A stretch of DNA of 64,000 nt from an uncultured Mycoplasmatota bacterium (GCA_900553395.1 USDJ01000005.1:17833-81832), one strand, 5' to 3'. Shown: positions 45,705 to 55,208, counted from the first letter of the stretch. Numbers and translations: made by a program. Notes: generated by a model not told the origin, from the letters alone.

Positions 45705-46697
45705 TTGAAAAAAATAATTATTTCTTTAATTGCATTTGTGATAATAATTTTACTTGCTATCGGAATTTTTTACAAAAAGGATAGTAGTAGTAAAAAAGAT
45801 CTTAAATCAATTACAGTTGCAGAAGTAGCACATAGCATTTTTTATGCACCTATGTATGTAGCACATTCTAAAGGTTACTTTGCTGATGAGGGGCTTGATG
45901 TGGAAATAGTACTTACAAGTGGTGCTGATAGCGTTGCTGCTGCCGTTATGAGTGGAGACGCACAAATAGGATTTTGTGGTAGTGAACAGTCTATTTATAT
46001 TTATAATGGGGGAGAAAAAGACTATTTAGTTAACTTCGCAGGTCTTACTAAGAGAGATGGCTCTTTCATAGTTGGAAGACAAGATAAAAAATTCGATATT
46101 TCTGATTTAAAAGGTAAACATATAATTGCAGGTCGTGAAGGTGGAATGCCTGCTATGACACTTGCTTATACATTAAAAGAAAATGGTATCAGTCTGGATG
46201 ACCTAAATTTTGATACATCAATTGCCTTTGCATCTATGTCTGGAGCATTTATAGGTGGAACTGGTGACTTTGTTGCACTATTTGAACCTACAGCCCTACA
46301 AATAGAAAAAGAAGGATATGGAACTGTTGTTGCATCACTTGGTAAATTAGGAGGTATAGTACCATATACTACATATATGTCAAGAAAAAGTTATATTGAA
46401 AGGAATAGTGAAACATTAAAAGGATTTACTAAAGCCATACAAAAAGGTATTGATTTTACTTTAAATAGTAGCGATAGTGAAGTCGCTAAAGCTATAAGTG
46501 ACTATTTTCCTGATACATCTTTTAACGATCTAGTAGAAGTTGTTAAAAGATATAGAGAAAATGATTCTTGGTTTGACACTACTTATATAACTGAAGAAGG
46601 ATTCAAAAGAGTACAAGATATAATGAAAAATTCAAATAAATTAGAAAAAGAAGCACCATATAAAAAATTAGTTGATAATAGTTTCAGTCAAAAATAA
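45705..46697 (+). CDS. ABC transporter substrate-binding protein (SsuA/TauA/THI5 type)
   Basis: 330 aa. Domain of the NMT1/THI5-like binding-protein family: HSIFYAPMYVAHSKGYFADE (near 45), LTSGADSVAAAVMSGDAQIG, DLKGKHIIAGREGGMPA. These capture sulfonates, nitrate, aromatic acids or thiamine pyrimidine precursors; the ligand here is not known and no TPP riboswitch is present upstream. The N-terminus is a membrane helix (5-23) without a lipobox cysteine, so it is anchored by the uncleaved helix. Start TTG 45705, 7 nt after AGGAGGAG. Its ATPase and permease are at 53678-55208, same strand. Confidence 0.87.
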   Translation: MKKIIISLIAFVIIILLAIGIFYKKDSSSKKDLKSITVAEVAHSIFYAPMYVAHSKGYFADEGLDVEIVLTSGADSVAAAVMSGDAQIGFCGSEQSIYIYNGGEKDYLVNFAGLTKRDGSFIVGRQDKKFDISDLKGKHIIAGREGGMPAMTLAYTLKENGISLDDLNFDTSIAFASMSGAFIGGTGDFVALFEPTALQIEKEGYGTVVASLGKLGGIVPYTTYMSRKSYIERNSETLKGFTKAIQKGIDFTLNSSDSEVAKAISDYFPDTSFNDLVEVVKRYRENDSWFDTTYITEEGFKRVQDIMKNSNKLEKEAPYKKLVDNSFSQK

Positions 46698-46702
46698 TAA
46701 TT

Positions 46703-46727
46703 AATCAGTCAAAAGGCTGATTTTTTT
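46703..46727 (+). terminator. Terminator of the binding-protein gene
   Basis: AATCAG pairs with CTGATT around an 8-nt loop, followed by T7. Confidence 0.83.
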
Positions 46728-46738
46728 ACATTTTAATA

Positions 46739-46767
46739 TAAAAAAAATAAGCATTAAATTTGCTTAT
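46739..46767 (-). terminator. Terminator of the Bce-like operon
   Basis: ATAAGCA pairs with TGCTTAT around a 7-nt loop, followed on the reverse strand by T8; the stem overlaps the last codons of the VanZ-RDD gene. Confidence 0.8.
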
Positions 46768-47857
46768 CTTTATTAATAGTGCTTTTAAAAAGAACACCAG
46801 TATATTTATCATAATGTGCTTTTGATTTAAATAATATTGTAAATATATTAATTATATAAAATAAGAACAATCCTATAAATACCACTCCAAATAAGCATAA
46901 TTTTTCAACAGTATTAAAATAGGAATAATTATTTAGTTTAAAAAGTCCTAAAGCTACAAAGTAGACAAGTCCAAAATAATTAAAGTAAGTAATTAATGCT
47001 CTTAAGAAAAGTCTAAGAATTTTTTTATCAGGAAAATTTAACTTAACATTTAAAAACTTTCCACCCAAGGTTGAACAATCCATAAAATAAGGAATAATAA
47101 CAAAGTAAAGTATAAATAATATATATTTAGTATATGAATTTTTAATAAATAGATTTATTAGAATTAATAAAAACATATAAATAAACGTATCAAGCAAATA
47201 CAGAGTTATTCTTCTTAAACCAGAAACCCTTTCCCCTACTTGTTTTGACTTTTCATCTATTTTATCTCTACTAGGAAGGTGGTTTAAAAATAATCCCATA
47301 ATTAAATATCCTATTCCACCACCTAATGTATTTAAAAGCAAATCATCAACATCGAATAATCTATATGGCCTAGGATAAATGAAATATAATCCAGATAATT
47401 GTGTAAGTTCGAAAAACAATGATAATAAAAATGTAAAAAACACTGTTTTTTTGAAACTACATTTATAATAATATCTTAAATACATACCAAATGGCATAGT
47501 CATAAATATGTTAAACACAGCTACATAAATACAAGGATTCGCTAATGATTTTAAATATGTATGAGGATTTGTTAATACAAAACTTGACTTATCTATAATA
47601 TCCTTAACAAATGAGAAAGGCATTAAATTAAAATATGGACTAGTCATTTCTTCTACTTCACTAATTTCAGGTAGTGGAAGTATTACTAAAAAATAAATAG
47701 TAATTAAATAAAGTATAAAAGAATATACAATAAACGTTCTAAATTTGTTTATAGAACCATATCTATGATACTCAATTAATATAAATGGAATTGTAAATAT
47801 AAATGCTACTATAGGAAATGCAAATAGTGCTGTTTTGATTACTTCAATATAATTCAT
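46754..47857 (-). CDS. VanZ-like / RDD fusion membrane protein
   Basis: 367 aa. N-terminal VanZ-like domain of about five helices (residues 10-195; PYFNLMPF, FELTQL, FDVDDLLLNTLGGGIGY) and a C-terminal RDD domain (215-345; RRITLYLLDTFIY, FMDCSTLGGKFLNVKL). VanZ homologues can lower sensitivity to teicoplanin; RDD domains occur in transport-type membrane proteins. Last gene of the Bce-like operon, 1 bp after the permease, which suggests a role in cell-envelope antibiotic response. Confidence 0.85.
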   Translation of the reverse strand: MNYIEVIKTALFAFPIVAFIFTIPFILIEYHRYGSINKFRTFIVYSFILYLITIYFLVILPLPEISEVEEMTSPYFNLMPFSFVKDIIDKSSFVLTNPHTYLKSLANPCIYVAVFNIFMTMPFGMYLRYYYKCSFKKTVFFTFLLSLFFELTQLSGLYFIYPRPYRLFDVDDLLLNTLGGGIGYLIMGLFLNHLPSRDKIDEKSKQVGERVSGLRRITLYLLDTFIYMFLLILINLFIKNSYTKYILFILYFVIIPYFMDCSTLGGKFLNVKLNFPDKKILRLFLRALITYFNYFGLVYFVALGLFKLNNYSYFNTVEKLCLFGVVFIGLFLFYIINIFTILFKSKAHYDKYTGVLFKSTINKDKQI

Positions 47858-47858
47858 T

Positions 47859-49916
47859 TTACCTCTCTTTTACAATGCTTTTACTACATAAATATGTCAA
47901 CAAAAAGTAACCTCCGTAAATAACTATCAAAAATATTGCAGTCATAATAATTGAAGGAAGTAATTTTTCATTACCAAATGTCTGTAATATGAACTGTGCA
48001 AATTTTATTCCAAAGAATGAATGTACTATAGCTAATGCTAACGGAAACATAAAGAATATACCTATCTGACTAAATAAAGCTTTATTAATCATTTTTTCAT
48101 CAGCGCCAAGTTTTCTTAGCATTCTAAATCTTTCTTTATTATCAGTTGATTCAGATAGTTCTTTTAATGCTAATATTGCTGCTGACGACATTAAAAATAT
48201 CAAACCTAAATAAAGACCTATAAAAGTAGCAAGTGCTCCAAGACCTATTGATGCATCTTTGATATCAATTTTAGTGTTTATTGTAGTCCAAGTATCTTTG
48301 TTATAATGTAAACTGATTGTAGAAGTCAATTTTTTTTCAAATTCTAATCTTTTTGCTTTATTATTAGTTTTATAATTAGCAACTAGAATCTCTTTAGCAA
48401 TATTGTCATCATTAACTACCACATCAGGTACTACTATTATACCATCATTAGCATGATTTGAGCCAATATCTATAAATCCATTAACACAATTAGTGTATTT
48501 TGGAGATAAAGTATGTCCATTGACATTTATGCTAGTATTATATTTTAGACCCATATTTCTAACTTCAATCATAGATTTATAATCTGCTATTATTAGATAT
48601 TCGTCATTTTCTAACTCATATCTTTCCAAGCCATAAAGCTTAGCTAACTTATTATAATCACTTAACTTAATATAAAGTTCTCTTTTATCAGTATTCATAA
48701 GCTCATACTTTTTATTTATATATTCAATACTCTTACCTAAAGTAGCCTTTAATGTTAAATCATCTTGTTTATATAAATTAATAAATAATATTTCATTAAA
48801 ATAATCATCTAAATTAATATCTATATTTTTAAGTGAATCTAGTAAAGGCACATAGCTATCAGAAAACGCAGCTTTATTTTCATCATCTAAATATTCATAA
48901 GATAGATTTCTTAACTTTTGTATTTCAACATCGACAGGAGTTAATTTACTAATATTATAAGATAAAGAATTTTTTAAAGACAATGATGATGAAAATATAC
49001 ATATAGTTATAAACAGCATTAAACATATAATAGTCATAGAAAATACCATTGTATTTACTTTACTACTTATTTGCCTTAGTGTAAAACTGTTTAAATTTTT
49101 GTAATAAATATTTTTCATTGACATCACAAGCTTCAATATGAGGCCTGATAATGACCAGAAAATTAAGAAAGTTGAAATGGCACCTAATGATATAGGAATA
49201 AATATTTTATATGCTTGATCTAATTTTTCTATTCCATCTGTAACAAGATAATATGCATATCCAAGCGCTATAGATGAAATTATAAAGATTATTACACACA
49301 AAACTGGATTTTTAAGTTTTATTTTTTCTGACTTCTTATTAGCATACAATAAATTTATAAGTTTTACTTTATTTATGCTTATCGTATTAAAAATCATAAG
49401 AATTAAATACATAATACTAAAATAAATAATTGTTTTTAAGAAAGCTTTATAAGAAAATGTAAACGCAAATCTTGTCATGTCAGCATCAAACATATTAACA
49501 ACAAATATACTCATTAACTGTGATAACATTACTCCAATTAAAAGACCTGCTATTAAAGATATTATTCCTATAAAAATAGTTTCTAGAAATAATATTATCG
49601 ATATTTTTCTCTTGCTCATTCCAAGAACTAAATAAATTCCAAATTCTTTTTTTCTTCTTTTAATCAAAAATCTTGACGCATATATAATTAAACATCCAAG
49701 AACAAACGAAACAAATATACTCACTCCTGATAATATACTATTCATTATATCAATTATCTCATAAGTAGATTTAGAAACATTTATCATGACTGTTTGACTA
49801 TCTATAGCATTAAAAACATAAAAAATTGCTACACCAAGTATAAGAGTAAAAAAATATATTGCATAGTCTTTTATACTCTTAGCTATATTTTTAAGAGAGA
49901 TTTTACAAAGCATCAT
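47859..49916 (-). CDS. BceB-like ABC transporter permease (FtsX domains)
   Basis: 685 aa with about ten membrane helices and one large extracellular domain (about residues 310-540) between helices 7 and 8, the layout of BceB-type peptide-antibiotic permeases. Two FtsX-like regions (FVLGCLIIYASRFLIKRRKKEFGIYLVLG near 75, and the C-terminal ALKELSESTDNKERFRMLRKLGA). It senses and removes cell-wall-targeting peptides together with the ATPase and signals to the kinase. Start ATG 49916 overlaps the end of the ATPase gene by 14 bp. Confidence 0.93.
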   Translation of the reverse strand: MMLCKISLKNIAKSIKDYAIYFFTLILGVAIFYVFNAIDSQTVMINVSKSTYEIIDIMNSILSGVSIFVSFVLGCLIIYASRFLIKRRKKEFGIYLVLGMSKRKISIILFLETIFIGIISLIAGLLIGVMLSQLMSIFVVNMFDADMTRFAFTFSYKAFLKTIIYFSIMYLILMIFNTISINKVKLINLLYANKKSEKIKLKNPVLCVIIFIISSIALGYAYYLVTDGIEKLDQAYKIFIPISLGAISTFLIFWSLSGLILKLVMSMKNIYYKNLNSFTLRQISSKVNTMVFSMTIICLMLFITICIFSSSLSLKNSLSYNISKLTPVDVEIQKLRNLSYEYLDDENKAAFSDSYVPLLDSLKNIDINLDDYFNEILFINLYKQDDLTLKATLGKSIEYINKKYELMNTDKRELYIKLSDYNKLAKLYGLERYELENDEYLIIADYKSMIEVRNMGLKYNTSINVNGHTLSPKYTNCVNGFIDIGSNHANDGIIVVPDVVVNDDNIAKEILVANYKTNNKAKRLEFEKKLTSTISLHYNKDTWTTINTKIDIKDASIGLGALATFIGLYLGLIFLMSSAAILALKELSESTDNKERFRMLRKLGADEKMINKALFSQIGIFFMFPLALAIVHSFFGIKFAQFILQTFGNEKLLPSIIMTAIFLIVIYGGYFLLTYLCSKSIVKER

Positions 49917-50670
49917 TTAAGTCACCACCAAGAAGTGAAATAACATCAATAATTTTATTAAAGAACTCTTTTCTAGTATCATTTCCTCTTCTTAATTCAT
50001 TAAATATTTTGCCGTCTTTTATAAAAATAACTCTTTTAGCATAACTTGATGAAAAGGCATCGTGTGTTACCATAAGTATTGTAGCCTTTAAATTTTCGTT
50101 TAAATAGTTAAGTTTTTCTAATAACATCTTTGACGATTTAGAATCAAGTGCACCTGTTGGCTCATCTGCTAGTATAAGCTTAGGATTTGTAATTACTGCT
50201 CTTGCACTTGCTACCCTTTGCTTTTCTCCACCACTCATTTGATACGGATACTTATCTAATACATTTACTATGTTTAGTTCTTTTGCTATCTTATTTATTT
50301 CTTTATCTATTTCTTTAAACTTAACATTCTGAATAGAAAGAGCTAATGCTATATTTTCATATGCAGTTAATGTGTCTAATAAATTAAAATCTTGAAATAT
50401 AAATCCTAATTCTTCGCGCCTAAATTTAGTAAGCGAATTACCTTTTAACTTAGTAATATCACAACCTGCTACATAAATATGTCCTGATGTTACCTTATCA
50501 ATAGTAGAAATACAATTAAGTAAAGTCGTTTTTCCACTTCCACTAGCTCCCATAATAGCAACAAATTCGCCCTTCTCTACTTCGAAAGAGATATTATTTA
50601 TAGCCTTTGTTAAACTAGACTTATTTCCATAATACTTCTCTATATTTTTTATTTTTAAAATTGTTTCCAT
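49903..50670 (-). CDS. BceA-like ABC transporter ATP-binding protein
   Basis: 255 aa ATPase with Walker A GASGSGKTTLLN, Q-loop FIFQDFNLLDTLTA, signature MSGGEKQRVASARAV, Walker B LILADEPTGALD, and H-loop MVTHD. MacB/BceA type. ATG 50670 follows GGAGGT; the open frame to 50682 includes that site. It has its own BceR-type box and promoter region (50671-50751). Confidence 0.94.
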   Translation of the reverse strand: METILKIKNIEKYYGNKSSLTKAINNISFEVEKGEFVAIMGASGSGKTTLLNCISTIDKVTSGHIYVAGCDITKLKGNSLTKFRREELGFIFQDFNLLDTLTAYENIALALSIQNVKFKEIDKEINKIAKELNIVNVLDKYPYQMSGGEKQRVASARAVITNPKLILADEPTGALDSKSSKMLLEKLNYLNENLKATILMVTHDAFSSSYAKRVIFIKDGKIFNELRRGNDTRKEFFNKIIDVISLLGGDLNDAL

Positions 50671-50737
50671 ATTTACCTCCACAATAAAATTATATTATAG
50701 TATTATTTTTTTGTCGCAAGTTTAATATTAATAAATA

Positions 50738-50751
50738 TTACAATTTTGTAA
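50738..50751 (-). promoter_or_regulatory. BceR-type operator upstream of the transporter genes
   Basis: TTACA-ATTT-TGTAA, matching the known BceR-like consensus TNACA-N4-TGTAA. It overlaps the kinase stop codon and lies upstream of TATAAT-like sequence before the ATPase gene, the expected place for peptide-induced expression. Confidence 0.8.
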
Positions 50752-51757
50752 CATCATAATAATCATTTTTCATAATAGTTATATAAATAGACGTATACTT
50801 ACCAACCTCAGATTTAACATCAACTATGTGTCCTAACTTTTCACACAAATTTTTAACTATGTATAATCCCATTCCAGTAGATTTAACCTTTTCTCTTCCG
50901 TTAGTTCCTGTAAACGATTTATCAAAAATTCTAGGTAAATCACTTTCTTCTATTCCTATGCCATTATCAGTGATAATGATTACTACTTTATCGTCATAGT
51001 TTTTTGAGGATATTTTTATGTAAGAATCTTTATTTTTCTTATACTTTATACTATTGTTTATTATTTGATTTAAAATAAATTCTAACCATTTAATATCAGT
51101 TCTTATATATAAATCATCAATATCTACAATAAAATTTATTTTATTTTCTAATATATCGTCTTTATTTTTTAAAGCAACTTGGCTTATAACTTGGTCTAAC
51201 TTGTACTCTTTGATTATAAAATCTTTTTCTGTATTCTCACTTCTTACATAATACAAAACTTGATCTATGTAATTATCTAATTTTGATATTTGATGTATGT
51301 ATTTTTTATCTAAAAATCTTTTATCATTGTGGCACATAAGTATTAATGATGAAATTGGAATTTTAACCTCGTGTATCCACATTTCTATATATTCTTTAAA
51401 ATCGCTTATACTTAAACTACAACGATTTATTTCTTCTATCATTGATTTATTTATTTCATAAAGTTGATCAAATATAATGTTACCTTCATAAAATGAAGGT
51501 CTATTTAATGTTTCTAAAACTAAGTACTTTTTATCCAATAAGTCTATATTATTTACTAATTTATTATAAAAATTTTTCTTTCTAATAAAATCGTATAAAA
51601 TTATAATAATTAAAAGAAGTGCTAGTATTACCATTATGGCTACAATTAGTGAAACCTGAGTTTTGAATGCTAATAACATTAATGCAATAATTAAACTAAA
51701 GGCAAGATAAATCAAAATAATTATAATTTTATCTTTTAAATAAGCCGCAAATTTCAT
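50738..51757 (-). CDS. BceS-like intramembrane-sensing histidine kinase
   Basis: 339 aa. Two membrane helices with almost no extracellular loop (about 10-60), the hallmark of BceS kinases that sense through their ABC transporter. Phospho-acceptor H in MWIHEVKIPISSL (near 130), ATPase motifs NQIINNSIKYKKN, DNGIGIEESDLPRIF, STGMGLYIVKNLC. Start overlaps the regulator stop (ATGA). Confidence 0.92.
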   Translation of the reverse strand: MKFAAYLKDKIIIILIYLAFSLIIALMLLAFKTQVSLIVAIMVILALLLIIIILYDFIRKKNFYNKLVNNIDLLDKKYLVLETLNRPSFYEGNIIFDQLYEINKSMIEEINRCSLSISDFKEYIEMWIHEVKIPISSLILMCHNDKRFLDKKYIHQISKLDNYIDQVLYYVRSENTEKDFIIKEYKLDQVISQVALKNKDDILENKINFIVDIDDLYIRTDIKWLEFILNQIINNSIKYKKNKDSYIKISSKNYDDKVVIIITDNGIGIEESDLPRIFDKSFTGTNGREKVKSTGMGLYIVKNLCEKLGHIVDVKSEVGKYTSIYITIMKNDYYDVTKL

Positions 51758-52416
51758 AATAAAATATACCCTATTTTCTTTCTAGTTTCTATTGTATCAA
51801 AGTAACCATTATCTCTTAGTTTAGCTCTTAATCTACTTATATTAACAGTTAAAGCATTGTCGTTAACATATTCTTCCATTTTCCAAAGACAAGTCATTAA
51901 TTCATCACGTGTTACTATATTGCCTCTATTATTAAGCAAATAATTAAAAATAATCATTTCATTTTTAGTTAATATTATTTGAACTTTATCATTTTCTAAT
52001 GAACACGAACCTAAGTTTAAATTCAAATCTCTATATTTTAGTGTATCTTTAATAGAACCTACTCTTTTCAAAATAGATGATATTCTAAGTAGTAAAATAG
52101 TAGGATTATATGGCTTAGTAATATAATCATCTGCCCCATATGAAATCGACAAAGCTTCATCTATTTCTGATGATCTACTCGTAACCATTATAATTGGCAT
52201 ATTTGATTCTTTTCTTATTTCTTTTATTAATTCTTCACCATTCATATAAGGAATATTAATGTCTAAAAGCAACAAATCAGGATTATATTTAATTATTTTT
52301 TCTTTTGAATTTTTAAAATCATCTAATATAATTCCAGAGTATCCTGATGAATCAAGAAGTGCTTTTAACTCTAAGCATATATTTTTATCATCTTCAACAA
52401 TCATAATTTTTTTCAT
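51754..52416 (-). CDS. BceR-like response regulator (OmpR family)
   Basis: 220 aa. Receiver domain (acidic pocket VEDDKN, phospho-acceptor in LLLDINIPYMNG, K in YITKPYNP) and C-terminal winged helix (LTKNEMIIFNYLL, DNALTVNISRLRAKL). Ends with a TGA overlapping the kinase ATG. GAAGTGGTGA precedes the ATG. First gene of the operon; expected to bind the two TTACA-N4-TGTAA boxes. Confidence 0.93.
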   Translation of the reverse strand: MKKIMIVEDDKNICLELKALLDSSGYSGIILDDFKNSKEKIIKYNPDLLLLDINIPYMNGEELIKEIRKESNMPIIMVTSRSSEIDEALSISYGADDYITKPYNPTILLLRISSILKRVGSIKDTLKYRDLNLNLGSCSLENDKVQIILTKNEMIIFNYLLNNRGNIVTRDELMTCLWKMEEYVNDNALTVNISRLRAKLRDNGYFDTIETRKKIGYILL

Positions 52417-52436
52417 ATATCACCACTTCTAACAAT

Positions 52437-52479
52437 ATTATATCACGTATAATTAAAATCTAATATTACAGTTTTGTAA
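52437..52479 (-). promoter_or_regulatory. BceR-type operator and -10 box upstream of the regulator gene
   Basis: TTACA-GTTT-TGTAA at 52466-52479, then a TATAAT (52437-52442) 23 bp further along the reverse strand. Suggests that the regulator autoregulates the operon. Confidence 0.75.
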
Positions 52480-52525
52480 TGCACCAATAAACTAGAATTT
52501 CATAACCTATTACTAGGGGGGAAAT

Positions 52526-53614
52526 ATGAGAAAAATTTGTGTATACGCTATTAGTAAAAATGAAGAAAAATTTGTAAATCGTTGGTATGATTCTGTTAAA
52601 GAAGCCGATGATATATACGTTTTAGATACAGGATCTACCGATAATACTGTAGAAATGTTAAAAAAATTAGGAGTAAATGTAAGTATCAAAGAAATTACTC
52701 CTTGGAGATTTGATGTAGCAAGAAATGAATCTTTAAAAATGGTTCCTAGTGATGCTGATGCATGTGTTTGCATAGATTTAGATGAAGTTCTAAATCCAGG
52801 CTGGAGAAATGAACTAGAAAAATCTTGGAAGGATGACACAACAAGATTAAGATATACATACAATTGGAAGTTAGATTCAAACAACAAGCCTTTAATTAGT
52901 TTTTTATATGAAAAAATACATTCAAGAAATGATTATAAATGGACTCATCCGGTACACGAAGTACTTGAATACATTGGAAAAGATAAAGAAAATTTTGTTC
53001 TAAATGAAAATATTGTTTTAAATCATTATCCCAATCCTAATAAATCAAGAAGTGAATATCTACCATTATTAGAGCTTTCTGTTAAAGAAGATCCAAGTGA
53101 TGATAGAAATATGCACTATCTAGGAAGAGAATATATGTATTACGGAAAGTGGAATGAGGCTATAGATACTTTAAAGAAACATCTGAAACTAGAAAAAGCT
53201 ACTTGGAAAGATGAAAGATGTGCCTCTATGAGATTCATAGGAAGATGTTATAAAGAACTAAATGAAATTGAAAAAGCTAGAGAATGGCTAAATAAAGCTA
53301 TAATAGAAGCTCCCTATTTAAGAGATCCCTATGCAGAATTATTAGTACTAGAATATTCAAATGGAAACTATAAAGAAGCTATAAGCTTAGGAGAAAAAGC
53401 TCTTAAAATAAATAAAAATACAAAATCATATATTAATGAACAATTTAGTAATGATGATGTAATTTATGATCTTTTAAGTATTTGCTACTACTATGAAAAA
53501 GATTTAAATAATTCACTTTACTATATAAACAAAGCTTTAGAAATAAGGCCAAATGATGATAGACTAAAAGAAAACAAAAAAATAGTTGAAGAAGAAATAA
53601 AGTTCTCTAATTAG
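52526..53614 (+). CDS. Family 2 glycosyltransferase with TPR-like C-terminus
   Basis: 362 aa. N-terminal GT2 fold: MRKICVYAISKNEEKFVNRW, DTGSTDNTVEML, and the DxD motif in CIDLDEVLNPGW (near 90). C-terminal half (200-360) has tetratricopeptide-like helical repeats (GKWNEAIDTLKKHLKLEK, GNYKEAISLGEKALKINK, KDLNNSLYYINKALEIRP). Soluble, so it acts in the cytoplasm on an unknown acceptor. GGGGGGAAAT precedes the ATG. Stands between the Bce module and the ABC ATPase. Confidence 0.9.
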   Translation: MRKICVYAISKNEEKFVNRWYDSVKEADDIYVLDTGSTDNTVEMLKKLGVNVSIKEITPWRFDVARNESLKMVPSDADACVCIDLDEVLNPGWRNELEKSWKDDTTRLRYTYNWKLDSNNKPLISFLYEKIHSRNDYKWTHPVHEVLEYIGKDKENFVLNENIVLNHYPNPNKSRSEYLPLLELSVKEDPSDDRNMHYLGREYMYYGKWNEAIDTLKKHLKLEKATWKDERCASMRFIGRCYKELNEIEKAREWLNKAIIEAPYLRDPYAELLVLEYSNGNYKEAISLGEKALKINKNTKSYINEQFSNDDVIYDLLSICYYYEKDLNNSLYYINKALEIRPNDDRLKENKKIVEEEIKFSN

Positions 53615-53624
53615 GGAACTTTTA
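53600..53624 (+). terminator. Possible terminator after the glycosyltransferase
   Basis: AAGTTC and GAACTT form a stem that includes the stop codon, followed by TTTATC. The U-run is weak. Confidence 0.5.
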
Positions 53625-53677
53625 TCATTAACAAAAAGAAATATTATTCATAATATAAACTAGTGAGGAGGAACACC

Positions 53678-54424
53678 ATGAAAAACATTTTAAAAATCAA
53701 AAACCTAAAAAAAATATATCACACTAAAACTCAAGAAATCATGGCAGTTAAAGATTTCTCATTTGATATTAAAAAGGGAGATTTTATTGCTATTGTAGGT
53801 CCTAGTGGATGTGGTAAATCAACTATATTGTCAATTTTATGTGGACTAGAAAAAAAATCTGATGGAATTATTAATTTAGATAAAAATGAAAAAATAGGTT
53901 ATATGCTTCAACAAGATTCACTATTTGAATGGAGAAACATTTTAAATAATTGTCTATTAGGTCTAGAAATAAACAATACGTTAAATGAAGATAGTAAAAA
54001 TAAAGTCATCAATTTATTAACTACTTATGGACTAAAAGATTTTATATATAGTTATCCAGACAATTTATCAGGTGGTATGAGACAAAGAGTTGCTCTAATA
54101 AGAACACTTGCTACAAATCCTACACTATTACTTTTAGATGAGCCTTTTTCTGCACTTGATTATCAAAGCAGATTATCAATATCTGATGATATATATACAA
54201 TATTAAAAAAAGAGGGAAAAAGTATGATAATGGTCACACACGATATAGCAGAGGCTATAAGTATGTGTGATAAAGTAATTGTTCTATCTAATAGGCCTGC
54301 TGTTATAAAAAATATATATGACATAAACTTAGAAAATAGGTCTACACCAATAAATAATAGAAAAGATAAAAACTTTTCTTATTATTATGATGCCATATGG
54401 AAGGATATTGATTTTCATGTATAG
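53678..54424 (+). CDS. ABC transporter ATP-binding protein (SsuB/TauB type)
   Basis: 248 aa. Walker A VGPSGCGKSTIL, Q-loop YMLQQDSLFEWR, signature LSGGMRQRVALIRTL, Walker B LLLLDEPFSALD, H-loop MVTHDIAEA. The Q-loop 'QxDxLxxWR' form is that of nitrate/sulfonate/taurine transporters. ATG 53678 follows GAGGAGGA; the frame is open to 53663. Overlaps the permease gene. Partner of the binding protein at 45705. Confidence 0.92.
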   Translation: MKNILKIKNLKKIYHTKTQEIMAVKDFSFDIKKGDFIAIVGPSGCGKSTILSILCGLEKKSDGIINLDKNEKIGYMLQQDSLFEWRNILNNCLLGLEINNTLNEDSKNKVINLLTTYGLKDFIYSYPDNLSGGMRQRVALIRTLATNPTLLLLDEPFSALDYQSRLSISDDIYTILKKEGKSMIMVTHDIAEAISMCDKVIVLSNRPAVIKNIYDINLENRSTPINNRKDKNFSYYYDAIWKDIDFHV

Positions 54425-55208
54425 CAAAGAACACTTAGATTTTATTAGAAAGAACAAAAAAAATAAAATTATCATAAGATTTTTTCAATTACTCATCATA
54501 TTAATTTTCATTTTCACATGGCAATTATTAGCGAATTTTAAAATAATAAACACTTTTATATTTTCAAGTCCAAAGAAAGTTATTGAAACTATAATAAAAC
54601 TTTATACTAGAGAAAATTTACTAACTCATATATGGGTTACAGTTTACGAAACTTTCTTAAGTTTTAGCATAGCGACTATATTAGGAACTATAATTGCAGC
54701 TATATTGTGGTGGAATAAAAAGCTAGAAAAAATACTGGAACCTTATCTAACTATATTAAATAGTCTTCCTAAAGTAGCCTTAGGGCCTATGATTATTATT
54801 TGGTTTGGTGCTGGAATTAAATCCATAATATTTATGGCACTTCTAATATCACTCATAATAACAATTATAAATGTATATGAAGGATTTGATAGTACCAATT
54901 TAAACAAAATAAATCTTCTAAAAAGCTTAGGTGCTAATAAACGACAACTATTTTTTAAGCTTATTTTTCCAAATAGCTTAAAAAATATAATTAGTGCACT
55001 AAAAATAAATGTAAGTATGTCTCTAATTGGAGTTATAATGGGAGAATTTTTAGTTTCCAAAAAAGGAATTGGATATTTAATTTTATATGGCTCTCAAGTA
55101 TTTAATTTAAGTTTAGTAATTAGCGGCATCATAATTCTTTGTGTAGTTGCTGCACTTATGTATTACTTAGTAAGCTATTTAGAATCAAAAATAAAAAATA
55201 AGGCATAA
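54417..55208 (+). CDS. ABC transporter permease (SsuC/TauC type)
   Basis: 263 aa, six membrane helices, with the inner-membrane EAA-type coupling loop NKINLLKSLGANKRQLFFKLIFPNSLKNI. Also ILNSLPKVALGPMIIIWFGAG, which is typical of this family. ATG 54417 overlaps the ATPase stop (coupled); an ATG at 54387 is in frame but inside the ATPase gene. Completes the transporter whose binding protein is 7 kb upstream. Confidence 0.92.
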   Translation: MYSKEHLDFIRKNKKNKIIIRFFQLLIILIFIFTWQLLANFKIINTFIFSSPKKVIETIIKLYTRENLLTHIWVTVYETFLSFSIATILGTIIAAILWWNKKLEKILEPYLTILNSLPKVALGPMIIIWFGAGIKSIIFMALLISLIITIINVYEGFDSTNLNKINLLKSLGANKRQLFFKLIFPNSLKNIISALKINVSMSLIGVIMGEFLVSKKGIGYLILYGSQVFNLSLVISGIIILCVVAALMYYLVSYLESKIKNKA

